64,000 bases of DNA from Pseudomonas tolaasii NCPPB 2192 (GCF_002813445.1 NZ_PHHD01000001.1:6138001-6202000), one strand, 5' to 3'. Shown: positions 37,638 to 47,508, counted from the first letter of the stretch. Program-made: numbers and translations. Notes: generated from the sequence alone by a model not told the origin.

Positions 37638-38558
37638 TCATTCCGATAGCGACCATAATGGGTCGTTGGCCATAAGCGTGGTCACCCAATCGGTAAACGC
37701 ACGAACTCTAGCAGAGAGATGCCGGGTGTAAGGGTACACTATCGATATAGGCATGCTAGTCATATGCCAGTCAGCCAGCACTCTTACCAGGGCCCCAGTA
37801 TTGAAGTGAGGGACGGCCTCAGCGGTGGGAAGAAATGCGATACCCAGTCCCGCGACGGCTGCGGCGGCTGTTGCGCTGCCATTGTTGAAATACATGGATG
37901 GTTGGTGATCTAGGGTGAAGCTTTCGTCTCCCCGCGTAAGAGTTGGGATAAAACGCTTATCTGTCGCCGGAAACTTGAAGCCCAAGTGCTTGTGATGTGG
38001 CAACTCTGCCGGACTCTGGATAGGACCAACGCCAGCTAAGTATGTTGGAGAGGCGCAAAAACAGAATCTCATCTGCCCAATCGCGCGAGATACGAGATCC
38101 TGGTCCATAATCATTCCAGCTCGGATGGCGCAGTCTACGCCTTCTTGGACCAAATCGACGACACGTTCGCTACAGCCTATATCGAGGCGAATCTCGGGAA
38201 ACTCTGAAGCGAAATTCGAGAGTGCAGGGATTAAGAAGAAGATCCCAACGGGAGACGCCATCTCGACACGCACTCGGCCCCTCACGACATATCGGCTCTG
38301 TGATGTCGACGCCTCCAGTTCGTCTACATCGTCTATCACCGCTCGCGCTCTTACGTAGTAGGCAGCACCCTCTGGTGTCGAGGATACCTTTCGGGTGGTG
38401 CGGTGCAAGAGCTTGACACCAAGCAGAGTTTCCAGGGCCAGCACCTGACCCGAAATGGTCGTCTTGGCAAGGGACAAGGAGTCTGCTGCTCCACTGAAGC
38501 TTCCAACCTCTATTATGCGGCAGAACGCTCGCATCGCTGCCAGTCGATCTAGCGCCAT
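37638..38558 (-). CDS. LysR-family transcriptional regulator
   Basis: A 306-residue protein with an N-terminal winged helix (FCRIIEVGSFSGAADSLSLA...LLHRTTRKVSSTPEG) and a periplasmic-binding-type effector domain. It is divergent from the AhpD-like gene at 38666 with ~107 bases between, so it probably controls that gene. Its effector domain is clearly paralogous to the truncated LysR at the right edge (63606-64000): both contain HKHLGFKFPAT and YFNNG-A-AAAAVAGLG. Confidence 0.88.
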   Translation of the reverse strand: MALDRLAAMRAFCRIIEVGSFSGAADSLSLAKTTISGQVLALETLLGVKLLHRTTRKVSSTPEGAAYYVRARAVIDDVDELEASTSQSRYVVRGRVRVEMASPVGIFFLIPALSNFASEFPEIRLDIGCSERVVDLVQEGVDCAIRAGMIMDQDLVSRAIGQMRFCFCASPTYLAGVGPIQSPAELPHHKHLGFKFPATDKRFIPTLTRGDESFTLDHQPSMYFNNGSATAAAAVAGLGIAFLPTAEAVPHFNTGALVRVLADWHMTSMPISIVYPYTRHLSARVRAFTDWVTTLMANDPLWSLSE

Positions 38559-38665
38559 TGTCTGTCCATCCGTACAAATAAAACGATTTTACCTAGTTTA
38601 TCCGAGATCATGGTTTTACTAAACTTTCCCTATGCCATCGATGTGGCGGATAACTGGAGTATATT

Positions 38666-39106
38666 ATGAGCAACAAACGTATCAATTACTATGAAGCTGC
38701 CCCTCAGGCAATGAAAGCCATGATGGGTCTGGAAAAGGCGGTCTCCCAATCTATACTGCCAGCGTCGTTGCGAGAATTGGTTCGGATTCGCGCTTCGCAG
38801 ATCAACAGCTGCGCCTACTGCATCGATATGCACACTGCCGATGCTTCGAAAGCAGGTGAAACCACACGCCGCCTGATGGCAGTGAGTGCCTGGAAAGAGA
38901 CTCCTTTCTTCGATGCCCGCGAGCGCGCTGCACTGCTGTGGACCGAAACACTCACCCTTGTCGCGGAAAAGCATGCGCCCGACGAGATTTACGATGAGGT
39001 GGCCGCTCACTTCAACGAGCAGGAGTTGTCAGAGTTGACGTTTGTGATTGCAGCTATCAACGCTTGGAACCGTTTCGGCGTCGGCTTCGCCATGCAGCCG
39101 AAGTAA
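38666..39106 (+). CDS. AhpD-like/carboxymuconolactone decarboxylase-family protein
   Basis: 146 residues with SQINSCAYCIDMHTADASKA (CxxC-x3-H, ~45-55), the AhpD redox centre. Divergent from a LysR regulator. A probable alkylhydroperoxidase-type or small-molecule reductase; no oxidoreductase partner next to it. Confidence 0.83.
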   Translation: MSNKRINYYEAAPQAMKAMMGLEKAVSQSILPASLRELVRIRASQINSCAYCIDMHTADASKAGETTRRLMAVSAWKETPFFDARERAALLWTETLTLVAEKHAPDEIYDEVAAHFNEQELSELTFVIAAINAWNRFGVGFAMQPK

Positions 39107-39240
39107 TACCCTCTCCAAAATTTAGGGTGTTTGGTAGTTCACGATAACTTTCCTTCCTGCCAATAGCTATCAAACACTTTCTATAACATAATTTTTTTGA
39201 TTTTGCGTACTTCTGTGAGCAAAATTTTTATTGAGTTATT

Positions 39241-39474
39241 ATGCAAATTATTGCTAAAACATTCGCTGTTATTGTCTTGGCGCTGCCAGTGTTTGCACAC
39301 GCATCAGACGGTGCAGAAGCCGCAGAGCGCTTCAAAGAGCAAAAAAAAGCCACTTTCGCTCAACACGCGAAAGTTCGGGCGGATCGCGAAAAGCGTGAAC
39401 TGAAAGTTTCTAAAGAATTGACCAAGAATGCTAGCAGCGCAAGCAGCCAGCGTGAAGGAAGCTCTGCTGAGTAA
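39241..39474 (+). CDS. Small exported protein ahead of RND operon 2
   Basis: A 77-residue protein with a signal peptide (MQIIAKTFAVIVLALPVFAHA) and the mature start SDGAEAAERFKEQK shared with the small protein before efflux operon 1. The remainder is Lys/Arg/Glu-rich, probably one helix, and lacks the VSKQE repeats. It lies 44 bases before the membrane fusion protein gene. Family unknown; conservation at two loci argues that it is a real gene linked to the pump. Confidence 0.7.
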   Translation: MQIIAKTFAVIVLALPVFAHASDGAEAAERFKEQKKATFAQHAKVRADREKRELKVSKELTKNASSASSQREGSSAE

Positions 39475-39518
39475 TTTTAAATTTTTGATCACCCTATCGA
39501 TGTAAAAAGGAAAACTCC

Positions 39519-40673
39519 GTGCGTGCCTCCTCAGTCGCAGCTACTAGCTTAGCTGCCACTTTTCTGCTTATCAGTGGTTGTAATAAAGAAGCTGAATCAA
39601 AACTACTAGCAGCCTCTCCGGCTGTTGATGTGGTCAGTGTAACCGTCCAGCAAGTAAAACCATGGGATAAATTTAATGGCCGTGTTGGAGCTGTGGAGAC
39701 GGTTTCGATCCTCCCTCACGTCAGTGGTTATATCACTAAGGTCGCGTACCAAGAAGGAAGCGAAGTAAAAAAAGGGGACCTTCTTTTCATCGTTGACCAG
39801 CGACCATATCGAGCCGCATTGGCCAGTGCCCAAGCTCGATTGGAGCAGTCCCGCGCCTCCCTCGCTTTTGCGAAGCAGCAGAATCATCGAGCTCAACAGC
39901 TCGTCAAAACTAATGCCATTTCCACGGAAGAAGCTGAGCAGAAGCTTGCAGCCTATGAGCAAGGCGTCGCAGAAGTGCATGCTGCTGAAGCCGCAGTAAC
40001 AACTGCAACCTTGGATCTTGAGTTCACCGAGGTCCGTTCGCCTATTAACGGGCGCACGAGCCGAGCACAGCTGACAGTAGGGAATTTGGCGGTCGCCGAC
40101 CAGTCAGTTTTAACGTCTGTAGTTTCTCAAGACCCTGTCTATGTTTATTTTGATCCAGATGAGCAGAGCTTCCTGAGTTACCAGAAGCGGCTTAAAGCGT
40201 CTCAGGCAACCAGCGTGCGCATTGGTCTGACAAGCGATGAGAACTACCCGTATGAAGGCGACCTCACGTTTGTCGATAATCAAGTTGATTCCGCCACCGG
40301 TACTATCCGAGCCCGAGCGACTTTGAAAAATCCAGACAGAATGTTGACACCTGGCCTTTACGCCAAAGTCGAGCTTTCCGTTGGCGGCTCTGAAGAGATG
40401 GCGTTGGTGCCCGAGCGAGCGATCTTGAGTGATCAAGATAAGAAATACGTCTATACATTGAGCGACGACAATAAAGCCGAGAAGCGCTATGTCGAGCTTG
40501 GAAAGCTAGTTGGGCATAAGCGTGTTATCACCTCCGGTCTAGAAAAGACTGATCGAGTGGTGGTTTCCGGCCTTCAACAGATTTATGCAACCGGAACACC
40601 TGTCTCTCCCAATTTACTTGGTCCCGAAAATATCGGCATAAAAGTTTCTAGTGCCAACGAAAGCTCGAAATAA
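39519..40673 (+). CDS. RND efflux membrane fusion protein (MexE-like), operon 2
   Basis: 384 residues, exactly the length of its paralogue in operon 1, with a GTG start after AAGGA and a lipobox LISGC near residue 21. Lipoyl halves GYITKVAYQEGSEVKKGDLL and FTEVRSPINGRTSRAQL are present. The codon choice is visibly AT-richer than in operon 1. The two copies differ widely at the amino-acid level in the N- and C-terminal tails, so this is an old duplication or separate acquisition, not a recent copy. Confidence 0.9.
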   Translation: MRASSVAATSLAATFLLISGCNKEAESKLLAASPAVDVVSVTVQQVKPWDKFNGRVGAVETVSILPHVSGYITKVAYQEGSEVKKGDLLFIVDQRPYRAALASAQARLEQSRASLAFAKQQNHRAQQLVKTNAISTEEAEQKLAAYEQGVAEVHAAEAAVTTATLDLEFTEVRSPINGRTSRAQLTVGNLAVADQSVLTSVVSQDPVYVYFDPDEQSFLSYQKRLKASQATSVRIGLTSDENYPYEGDLTFVDNQVDSATGTIRARATLKNPDRMLTPGLYAKVELSVGGSEEMALVPERAILSDQDKKYVYTLSDDNKAEKRYVELGKLVGHKRVITSGLEKTDRVVVSGLQQIYATGTPVSPNLLGPENIGIKVSSANESSK

Positions 40674-40691
40674 ACTGCAAAGGCCAGCCCC

Positions 40692-43600
40692 ATGGATTTC
40701 TCAAAATTCTTTATTGACAGGCCAATCTTCGCGATTGTCCTGTCGATCGTTATTTTCGCAGCTGGGTTGATAGCAATCCCGCTGTTGCCGGTTGGCGAAT
40801 ACCCAGAAGTTGTTCCGCCGACCGTGGTGGTCAAGGCGACATATCCAGGTGCTAACCCCAAAGAGATCGCGGAATCGGTGGCGGTGCCGCTGGAGGAAGC
40901 CATCAATGGTGTGGAGGACATGGTGTATCTGAAATCGGTTGCCAGTTCCGATGGCACGCTGCAGGTTGTCGTCACCTTCAATTCAAAGGTGGACCCTGAC
41001 ACGGCCGCTGTGCGCGTCCAGAACAGGGTAAGCCAGGCTCTTTCACGTCTGCCCGAATCGGTGCGCCAATACGGTATAACTACGCAGAAACAATCTCCGA
41101 CACCGCTAATGTACGTGGACATGTATTCCAGCAGTGAGAAATACGACGCTCTGTATCTGCGAAATTATCTCCGCCTACATGTGAAGGATGAGCTGGCTCG
41201 TATCCCGGGGATTGGCGATGTTGTGCTTTATGGCTCCGGTGATTATGCAATGCGGATCTGGCTTGATCCAAATAAGCTCGCAACACGCGGCATCACTGCT
41301 CAAGACGCGATCAATGCCATTCGCCAGCAGAACGTCCAGGTCTCAGCGGGGCAACTCGGTGCTGAACCTTCTCCACAAAATACGGATTTTCTGATTTCCA
41401 TCAACGTCCAGGGCAGGCTGAAAACGGAGCAGGAGTTTTCCGATATCGTCCTGAAATCAGGACGTGATGGCCAGATTTCTCGGCTCTCCGATGTCGCACG
41501 TATTCAAGTGGATTCTGGCGATTACACGATGCGAGTATTCCGGGGGAAAAATGAAGAGGTTGCAGTCGGAATATTCTTGACACCTGGGGCTAACGCAATT
41601 GACGTCGCCAACAAGGTCTACTCGAAACTTGACGCGTTGTCGAAAGACTTCCCAGAGGGGGTCAAATACGTGAGTGTTTGGGACCCAACTTTGTTCGTAC
41701 GCGACTCGATTAGCGCGGTACAGCACACGCTGTTCGAGGCCATGATCCTGATCGTTTTGGTAGTAGTAATCTTCCTGCAAACGTGGCGAGCCTCGATCAT
41801 TCCATTGATCGCTGTGCCTGTGTCGATCGTTGGCACCTTCGCCTTCTTGTACCTGTTCGGCTACTCAATTAACACACTCACACTGTTTGGCATGGTTTTG
41901 GCGATTGGCATCGTCGTCGACGACGCAATCGTGGTAGTCGAAAACGTTGAGCGAAATATCGAGCTTGGCCAGACGCCGCTACAAGCCGCGCACCAAGCTA
42001 TGCGGGAGGTTTCGGGTCCGATTCTGGCGATCGGCCTAGTTCTGTGTGCAGTCTTCATACCCATGGCATTCATGAGCGGAGTGACAGGCCAGTTCTACAA
42101 GCAGTTCGCTGTCACCATCGCAATTTCAACGGTGATATCGACGGTCAACTCCCTGACCCTTTCCCCAGCACTCGCAGCCAAGCTGTTGCGCCATCACGAT
42201 AGCCCGAAAGATAGGCTGACCCGATGGATGGATTTTTCTTTGGGTTGGCTGCTGCGGCCGTTCAATCGATTTTTCAATCACAGCTCGGAGCGTTATGAGA
42301 GCAGCATCGCCAGGTTGCTTCCGCGCAAAGGACCAGTTTTCGTTGTTTACGCCGCACTATTAGGTGTGACTGGACTGCTCTTCAACACAATCCCGACCGG
42401 CTTCATTCCCAATCAGGACAAGCTTTATCTCTTTGCAGGTGCGACTCTACCTCCCGGAGCATCGCTCTCTCGCTCTGACGCTGTGGCCCGAGAGATGGCT
42501 GCAATCGCTATGACTGTTGATGGAGTGGACTATGCCAACTCGTATGTTGGCTCCAATGCGCTGCAGAATACTGCAACGCCGAACCTGGTAACGTCCTATG
42601 TCCTCCTCAAGCCTTTCAGTGAGCGCACACGAAGCGCAGAGGACATCAACGCGGAACTGAACACAAAGTTTGCAGCGATCAAAGACGGTGCCGCCTATGC
42701 GCTATTGCCCCCGCCAATCCAGGGTTTAGGTAATGGTTCGGGATATTCGCTGTTCCTGACGGACCGTGGTGGCCTAGGGTATGCCGCGCTGCAGGAGGCG
42801 CTGGATAAATTTCAAGCTGAAGTAGCTAGCACTCCGGGCATGACTTTCCCAGTCAGTTCCTACCAATCCAATATCCCTCAATTGGAGGTGAAGGTTGATC
42901 GCATTAAAGCTCAAGCTCAGGGCTTAGAGCTGCCTGCAATTTTTGACACTCTTCAGACCTATCTGGGATCCGTTTACGTAAATGACTTCAACATGTTTGG
43001 ACGGGTCTACCGCGTCGTTGCTCAGGCCGATTCCAGCTTCCGACAAACCGCTGAAGACGTCGGTAACCTTCGCGTTCGTAATGCTCAAGGGGGCATGGTG
43101 CCACTGAGCGCAGTAGTTAATATTTCCTCGACGTTTGGGCCCGACCCGGTCATGCGCTTCAACGGTTTCCCCGCAGCTGATTTGATTGGCGATGCAGATC
43201 CCAAAGTCATGTCATCCGGCGACGTTATCAAGAAGCTTGAAGAAATCGCCGCTCGCACCTTACCTCGAGGCATCGACCTAGAGTGGACGGACCTCAGCTA
43301 TCAGCAAGTAACCCAGAGCAACACAGCCATCATTGTGTTCCCCATTGCAGTATTGCTTGCATTCCTGGTGCTGGCTGCACTATACGAAAGCTGGACGTTG
43401 CCATTAGCAGTCATTCTGATTGTGCCGGTCTGTATGTTCGCTGCACTTGTAGGCGTCTGGCTTGCGGGTGGAGATAACAACGTCTTCGTCCAAGTCGGCC
43501 TAGTAGTACTAATGGGGCTGGCGTGCAAGAACGCGATTTTGATCGTCGAATTTGCTCGCGAGCTGGAAATGCAGGGACGTGGGACCATCGAAGCGGCGCT

Positions 43601-43871
43601 AGAAGCATGTCGACTGCGCTTGCGACCCATCGTCATGACATCGATCGCGTTCATTGCCGGCGCCGTACCGCTCTTAATCGGGGCCGGAGCAGGTAGTGAA
43701 GTTCGTCACGCGACAGGCGTAACTGTTTTCGGTGGGATGCTGGGTGTGACCATTTTCGGCCTTTTCCTGACCCCAGTGTTCTATGTGGCGATGAGGAAGC
43801 TTGGTGCAACTATTCCTGACCACCCATCAAGCATGGCGGCACATGAGAAGGAGAGCCTCACTCATGGTTAA
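40692..43871 (+). CDS. RND multidrug efflux pump, HAE1 family (MexF-like), operon 2
   Basis: 1059 residues, the same length as the operon 1 pump and alignable without obvious gaps. The proton-relay residues are kept (IGIVVDDAIVVVENV and LACKNAILIVEFA). Differences concentrate in the periplasmic loops, which determine substrate choice, so the two pumps may differ in range. It is 18 bases after the adaptor gene. Confidence 0.93.
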   Translation: MDFSKFFIDRPIFAIVLSIVIFAAGLIAIPLLPVGEYPEVVPPTVVVKATYPGANPKEIAESVAVPLEEAINGVEDMVYLKSVASSDGTLQVVVTFNSKVDPDTAAVRVQNRVSQALSRLPESVRQYGITTQKQSPTPLMYVDMYSSSEKYDALYLRNYLRLHVKDELARIPGIGDVVLYGSGDYAMRIWLDPNKLATRGITAQDAINAIRQQNVQVSAGQLGAEPSPQNTDFLISINVQGRLKTEQEFSDIVLKSGRDGQISRLSDVARIQVDSGDYTMRVFRGKNEEVAVGIFLTPGANAIDVANKVYSKLDALSKDFPEGVKYVSVWDPTLFVRDSISAVQHTLFEAMILIVLVVVIFLQTWRASIIPLIAVPVSIVGTFAFLYLFGYSINTLTLFGMVLAIGIVVDDAIVVVENVERNIELGQTPLQAAHQAMREVSGPILAIGLVLCAVFIPMAFMSGVTGQFYKQFAVTIAISTVISTVNSLTLSPALAAKLLRHHDSPKDRLTRWMDFSLGWLLRPFNRFFNHSSERYESSIARLLPRKGPVFVVYAALLGVTGLLFNTIPTGFIPNQDKLYLFAGATLPPGASLSRSDAVAREMAAIAMTVDGVDYANSYVGSNALQNTATPNLVTSYVLLKPFSERTRSAEDINAELNTKFAAIKDGAAYALLPPPIQGLGNGSGYSLFLTDRGGLGYAALQEALDKFQAEVASTPGMTFPVSSYQSNIPQLEVKVDRIKAQAQGLELPAIFDTLQTYLGSVYVNDFNMFGRVYRVVAQADSSFRQTAEDVGNLRVRNAQGGMVPLSAVVNISSTFGPDPVMRFNGFPAADLIGDADPKVMSSGDVIKKLEEIAARTLPRGIDLEWTDLSYQQVTQSNTAIIVFPIAVLLAFLVLAALYESWTLPLAVILIVPVCMFAALVGVWLAGGDNNVFVQVGLVVLMGLACKNAILIVEFARELEMQGRGTIEAALEACRLRLRPIVMTSIAFIAGAVPLLIGAGAGSEVRHATGVTVFGGMLGVTIFGLFLTPVFYVAMRKLGATIPDHPSSMAAHEKESLTHG

Positions 43872-45285
43872 TCTCAAAAGCTACTCACTCCCAGTGCTGT
43901 TAGTGTTGTTAGCCGGATGCACCGTGGGGCCAGATTTCTCCCGGCCCGAAACTACTGCTTTGCCACAGTCCTTTACAAATATAAGCGGTCCGAACGTGGC
44001 CTCGCGCGATGAGGCCGCAGACTACCAGTTCTGGAGGCAATTCAATGACCCCCAGTTGACTGAACTGGTGGAGCAAGCTTTGTCTCAGAACTACGACCTT
44101 CGCACGGCGTTAGCGAACTTTGATGCGGCAAATGCTCTATTACGCGCCGCCAAGTTTGACCAGATACCAACCGTCACAATGTCGGCAGATGCGGGGCATC
44201 AGCGACTGAGCTCAGATGAAGCCAACGGGACCTCCCGCAGTAATGATGTTTACTCCCACAAAGCCTCACTTAGTTGGGAGCTAGATTTCTTTGGCCGAGT
44301 AAGGCGGTCATTGGAGTCGAAGCGATCGGAGGTGGAAGCCAAGGCGAGTGATCTCAAGGCAATTCAGGTCGTGGTGGTAAGCAATGTAGCCACGACTTAT
44401 ATAGATTTGCGTGCGGCCCAACGGATGCTCGAACTGTCGAAGGCTAACGCAGTAAGTCAGCGACAAACTTTGGATATCGTTAAGGGACGGTTGGATGCAG
44501 GGCGGGGATCAACTTACGAGCTGTCTAGAGCGCAGGCTCAGTTGGATACTACCCTTGCGCGCATTCCACAGTTCGAGGTGAAAATCGCCATCGATAAGCA
44601 CAGGCTTGCAGTTCTGACTGGTATGAGTCCTGCTTCGTATGATTCGTTATTGCCAGGTGAGGCTGCTATGCCGTCAGTGCCTGAGACAATAAAAGCAGAT
44701 ACCCCAGCGAACGTCATCCGCAGGCGTCCTGACGTCGCTTCGGCCGAACATACTCTACACGCCGCTACAGCACAGATCGGGGTAACCACTGCCGATCTGT
44801 TCCCAAGGGTTACCCTAGGAGCCGCTATCGGTACGTATGCTTTTAACGGAAGTTCGCTCTACTCTAACTCCGCAGAGTCCAACCTAACCTTGCTTGGTAT
44901 TGACTGGTCGTTTCTCGACGCGGGGCGAGTGAAGAGTCGAATCGAGGCCGCGGACGCTGAAGCAGCCGGTCGGCTGGCGAATTACCAACAAACCGTGTTG
45001 ATGGCTCTTGAGGACGTGGAAAATGCAATCGTAGGCTTCTCACGGATTAAGGATGAAGATGCCCGCTTGACTAGCGCTGCCGTTGAATTGAAACGGGCCT
45101 CGGATCTCGCTGGTGACAAATATCGGGCTGGCGCTATCGAATTATCCGAGCGATTGGATGTTCAGCGTGAGCTATACAGCGCACAAATAGAGCAGACCTC
45201 CAGTCATGCGAGGAATGCAGCTGCTGCAGTGAATTTGTTCATCTCGATAGCTGGAGGTTGGTCTTGGAACGTCAAAAAGAGCTAG
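43864..45285 (+). CDS. RND outer-membrane channel (OprN/TolC-like lipoprotein), operon 2
   Basis: The start is set at ATG 43864 (473 residues), which gives the lipoprotein signal ending LVLLAGC-TVGPDF and the same 8-base overlap with the pump gene as in operon 1. A longer frame to 43801 would lie inside the pump gene. It contains the NodT-family motif VIRRRPDVASAEHTLHAATA. Confidence 0.92.
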   Translation: MVNLKSYSLPVLLVLLAGCTVGPDFSRPETTALPQSFTNISGPNVASRDEAADYQFWRQFNDPQLTELVEQALSQNYDLRTALANFDAANALLRAAKFDQIPTVTMSADAGHQRLSSDEANGTSRSNDVYSHKASLSWELDFFGRVRRSLESKRSEVEAKASDLKAIQVVVVSNVATTYIDLRAAQRMLELSKANAVSQRQTLDIVKGRLDAGRGSTYELSRAQAQLDTTLARIPQFEVKIAIDKHRLAVLTGMSPASYDSLLPGEAAMPSVPETIKADTPANVIRRRPDVASAEHTLHAATAQIGVTTADLFPRVTLGAAIGTYAFNGSSLYSNSAESNLTLLGIDWSFLDAGRVKSRIEAADAEAAGRLANYQQTVLMALEDVENAIVGFSRIKDEDARLTSAAVELKRASDLAGDKYRAGAIELSERLDVQRELYSAQIEQTSSHARNAAAAVNLFISIAGGWSWNVKKS

Positions 45286-45306
45286 TGTCACTGATGTAAA
45301 CCTGTA

Positions 45307-45342
45307 TGCAGCCCGGGTGCGTCGACACCATTCCGGGCTGCA
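45307..45342. repeat. Perfect 10-base inverted repeat after RND operon 2
   Basis: TGCAGCCCGG and CCGGGCTGCA flank a 16-base spacer. It is placed 20 bases after the operon 2 stop and may act as a transcription end or mRNA stabiliser. There is no T-run, so a rho-independent terminator is not supported. Confidence 0.5.
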
Positions 45343-45522
45343 GTCCACGTATCCTTAGCCGCGCGTGCGCCTACACTTGATATAAGGCCTTCATTAACTT
45401 CAATTGAATCGCCTCGGTTTTTTTAGATATGCTGCAAGCTCATTGCACTGTCCCCACGACATTATAGACATTTCTAGCCTACGCTTTGAGCATAGGAGGA
45501 AGTTTAGAGCACTTAACGATTC

Positions 45523-45690
45523 ATGCCGGAATTCAAAGCAGAAGCCGTCAGGCAAGTCATTGAACGCAGATATTCCGTTGCGGAAACGTAACCGTCTGGC
45601 CAACTCACCTCTCAGCACGCAGACCAGCTCAGACAAAAACGGGTGGAAAACAAAGCCTTGCCCGCAGGTATACCCATTGAATAAGCCTGT
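45523..45690 (+). pseudogene. IS3-family orfA N-terminal remnant
   Basis: ATG at 45523 opens MPEFKAEAVRQVIERRYSVA, a typical OrfA N-terminus, followed by a stop; QHADQLRQKRVENKALPA follows in frame. The same kind of fragment (30004) lies downstream of efflux operon 1. Confidence 0.5.
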
Positions 45691-46009
45691 ATCTGACGTA
45701 GCTCATGCAGAGCCTGCCAGCGGGTCGCAATCGACGATGGCTTCATTGTATACTTTTGCTCCGCATACCCCTTGAGCTACAGGAACATCAGCATGACTGT
45801 ACTCCAAACGATCTACTGGCAGCCTACGCCGCCTTAGCGCTACGCCCCCTCGCAACAACCTGCTTCCGCTAGCCTCGCTTGCGGGTGCGCACTGCTGTAC
45901 GCCTGGTTTACACCTTAAGCGCACAGCAAAAAAATCCTCAAAATTTGAATTTGTATCGATTCGCTCGCCATTTCCTTGGCGTGCGCGATGCTTTGCCTTG
46001 GATATTCAT

Positions 46010-47497
46010 ATGCTGCAAAAACTTAGACAAACGTGGTTTTCCAACGTCCGTGCCGACGTGCTCGCGGGGCTGGTGGTCGCACTCGCGCTGATCCCGGAAG
46101 CCATCGCCTTTTCCATCATCGCCGGGGTAGATCCCAAAGTCGGTCTCTACGCCTCCTTCTGTATCTGTGCTGTCATCGCCTTTGTCGGCGGGCGCCCCGG
46201 AATGATCTCGGCGGCGACAGGCGCCATGGCACTGCTGATGGTTACGCTGGTAAAAGAGCATGGACTCCAGTACCTGCTGGCCGCGACTCTACTATGTGGT
46301 GTACTTCAAATCCTTGCCGGCTACCTGAAGCTTGGCTCGTTGATGCGCTTTGTTTCACGCTCGGTAGTCACCGGCTTCGTAAACGCATTGGCGATTCTGA
46401 TTTTTATGGCGCAATTGCCTGAGCTGACCAATGTCACCTGGCATGTCTATGCCATGACCGCTGCGGGCCTGGGAATCATCTACCTGTTTCCGTATGTACC
46501 GAAAATCGGCAAGCTGATTCCCTCTCCATTGGTGTGCATTCTGACGCTGACTGCCATCGCCATTTACCTCGGTTTGGATATCCGCACCGTCGGTGACATG
46601 GGCCAACTGCCTGATACGCTCCCGATCTTCCTCTGGCCTGAAGTTCCGCTGAATTTTGAAACCCTGCGCATCATTTTCCCGTACTCGGCTGCGTTGGCAG
46701 TAGTGGGGCTACTCGAATCAATGATGACCGCGACCATCGTCGACGACCTGACCGATACCACCAGCAACAAAAACCGCGAGTGCAAAGGCCAGGGTGTGGC
46801 CAACATCGCTGCCGGCATGCTTGGCGGCATGGCAGGTTGCGCCATGATCGGCCAGTCGATCATCAACGTGAAGTCTGGTGGCCGCACCCGTCTCTCGACA
46901 TTGTGTGCCGGCGTTTTCCTGCTGCTGATGGTGGTATTTCTTGGCGAATGGCTCTCCAAAATCCCTATGGCGGCACTCGTGGCTGTGATGATTATGGTGT
47001 CCATCGGCACCTTTAGCTGGGATTCCTTGCGCAATCTGAAAGAGCATCCGCTGTCGACCAACCTCGTCATGGTGGCGACCGTCGTGGTCGTCGTGGCCAC
47101 TCACAACCTAGCCTACGGCGTACTGCTAGGTGTGCTGCTGGCTTCGCTGTTCTTCGCCAATAAGGTTGGGCACTACCTGGATATCAAGAGCACTCTGGAA
47201 GAGACGGAATCGCATCGGACTTACCACGTCGTGGGCCAGGTGTTCTTTAGCTCTGCGGACAAGTTCACTGAAGTTTTTGACTTCAAGGAAGCGCTCAACA
47301 AAGTCACCATCGATCTCACACAGGCGCATTTCTGGGATATCACCGCCGTAGCAGCGCTGGATAAGGTCGTGATCAAGTTCCGCCGTGAAGGCGCGGAGGT
47401 TGAAGTGCTCGGTCTCAATGAAGCCAGCGCAACAATCGTTGACCGCTTCGGCGTGCATGACAAACCCGGTGCCATCGACAAGCTCATGAGCCACTAA
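46010..47497 (+). CDS. SulP-family anion transporter with STAS domain
   Basis: Start taken at ATG 46010 (495 residues); TTG 45998 is in frame but less likely. The protein has ~10-12 membrane segments beginning RADVLAGLVVALALIPEAIA, the SLC26/SulP signature, and a C-terminal STAS domain from about residue 400 (VTIDLTQAHFWDITAVAALD). It probably imports sulfate, bicarbonate or another anion. It forms an operon with the stress protein gene 11 bases downstream, a common Pseudomonas pairing. No ribosome-binding site is obvious. Confidence 0.88.
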   Translation: MLQKLRQTWFSNVRADVLAGLVVALALIPEAIAFSIIAGVDPKVGLYASFCICAVIAFVGGRPGMISAATGAMALLMVTLVKEHGLQYLLAATLLCGVLQILAGYLKLGSLMRFVSRSVVTGFVNALAILIFMAQLPELTNVTWHVYAMTAAGLGIIYLFPYVPKIGKLIPSPLVCILTLTAIAIYLGLDIRTVGDMGQLPDTLPIFLWPEVPLNFETLRIIFPYSAALAVVGLLESMMTATIVDDLTDTTSNKNRECKGQGVANIAAGMLGGMAGCAMIGQSIINVKSGGRTRLSTLCAGVFLLLMVVFLGEWLSKIPMAALVAVMIMVSIGTFSWDSLRNLKEHPLSTNLVMVATVVVVVATHNLAYGVLLGVLLASLFFANKVGHYLDIKSTLEETESHRTYHVVGQVFFSSADKFTEVFDFKEALNKVTIDLTQAHFWDITAVAALDKVVIKFRREGAEVEVLGLNEASATIVDRFGVHDKPGAIDKLMSH

Positions 47498-47508
47498 GGA
47501 GAACGACA

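Larger units (their letters stand above)
45286..46009. other. Intergenic region with hairpin and IS3 debris
   Basis: About 720 bases. It contains the perfect inverted repeat at 45307-45342 and the IS3 orfA remnant at 45523, listed separately. Nothing else recognised; the SulP promoter must lie in the right part. Confidence 0.5.

Noticed and set aside
40583..41122. Leftward 179-codon frame opposite the second pump gene
   Set aside because: Antisense shadow of the RND N-terminus.
45307..45342. Rho-independent terminator of efflux operon 2
   Set aside because: The stem is perfect but the loop is long and no T-run follows; kept only as an inverted repeat.
46564..47104. Leftward frames of 178 and 128 codons opposite the SulP gene
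   Set aside because: Antisense shadows; SulP shows the membrane and STAS pattern in the other direction.
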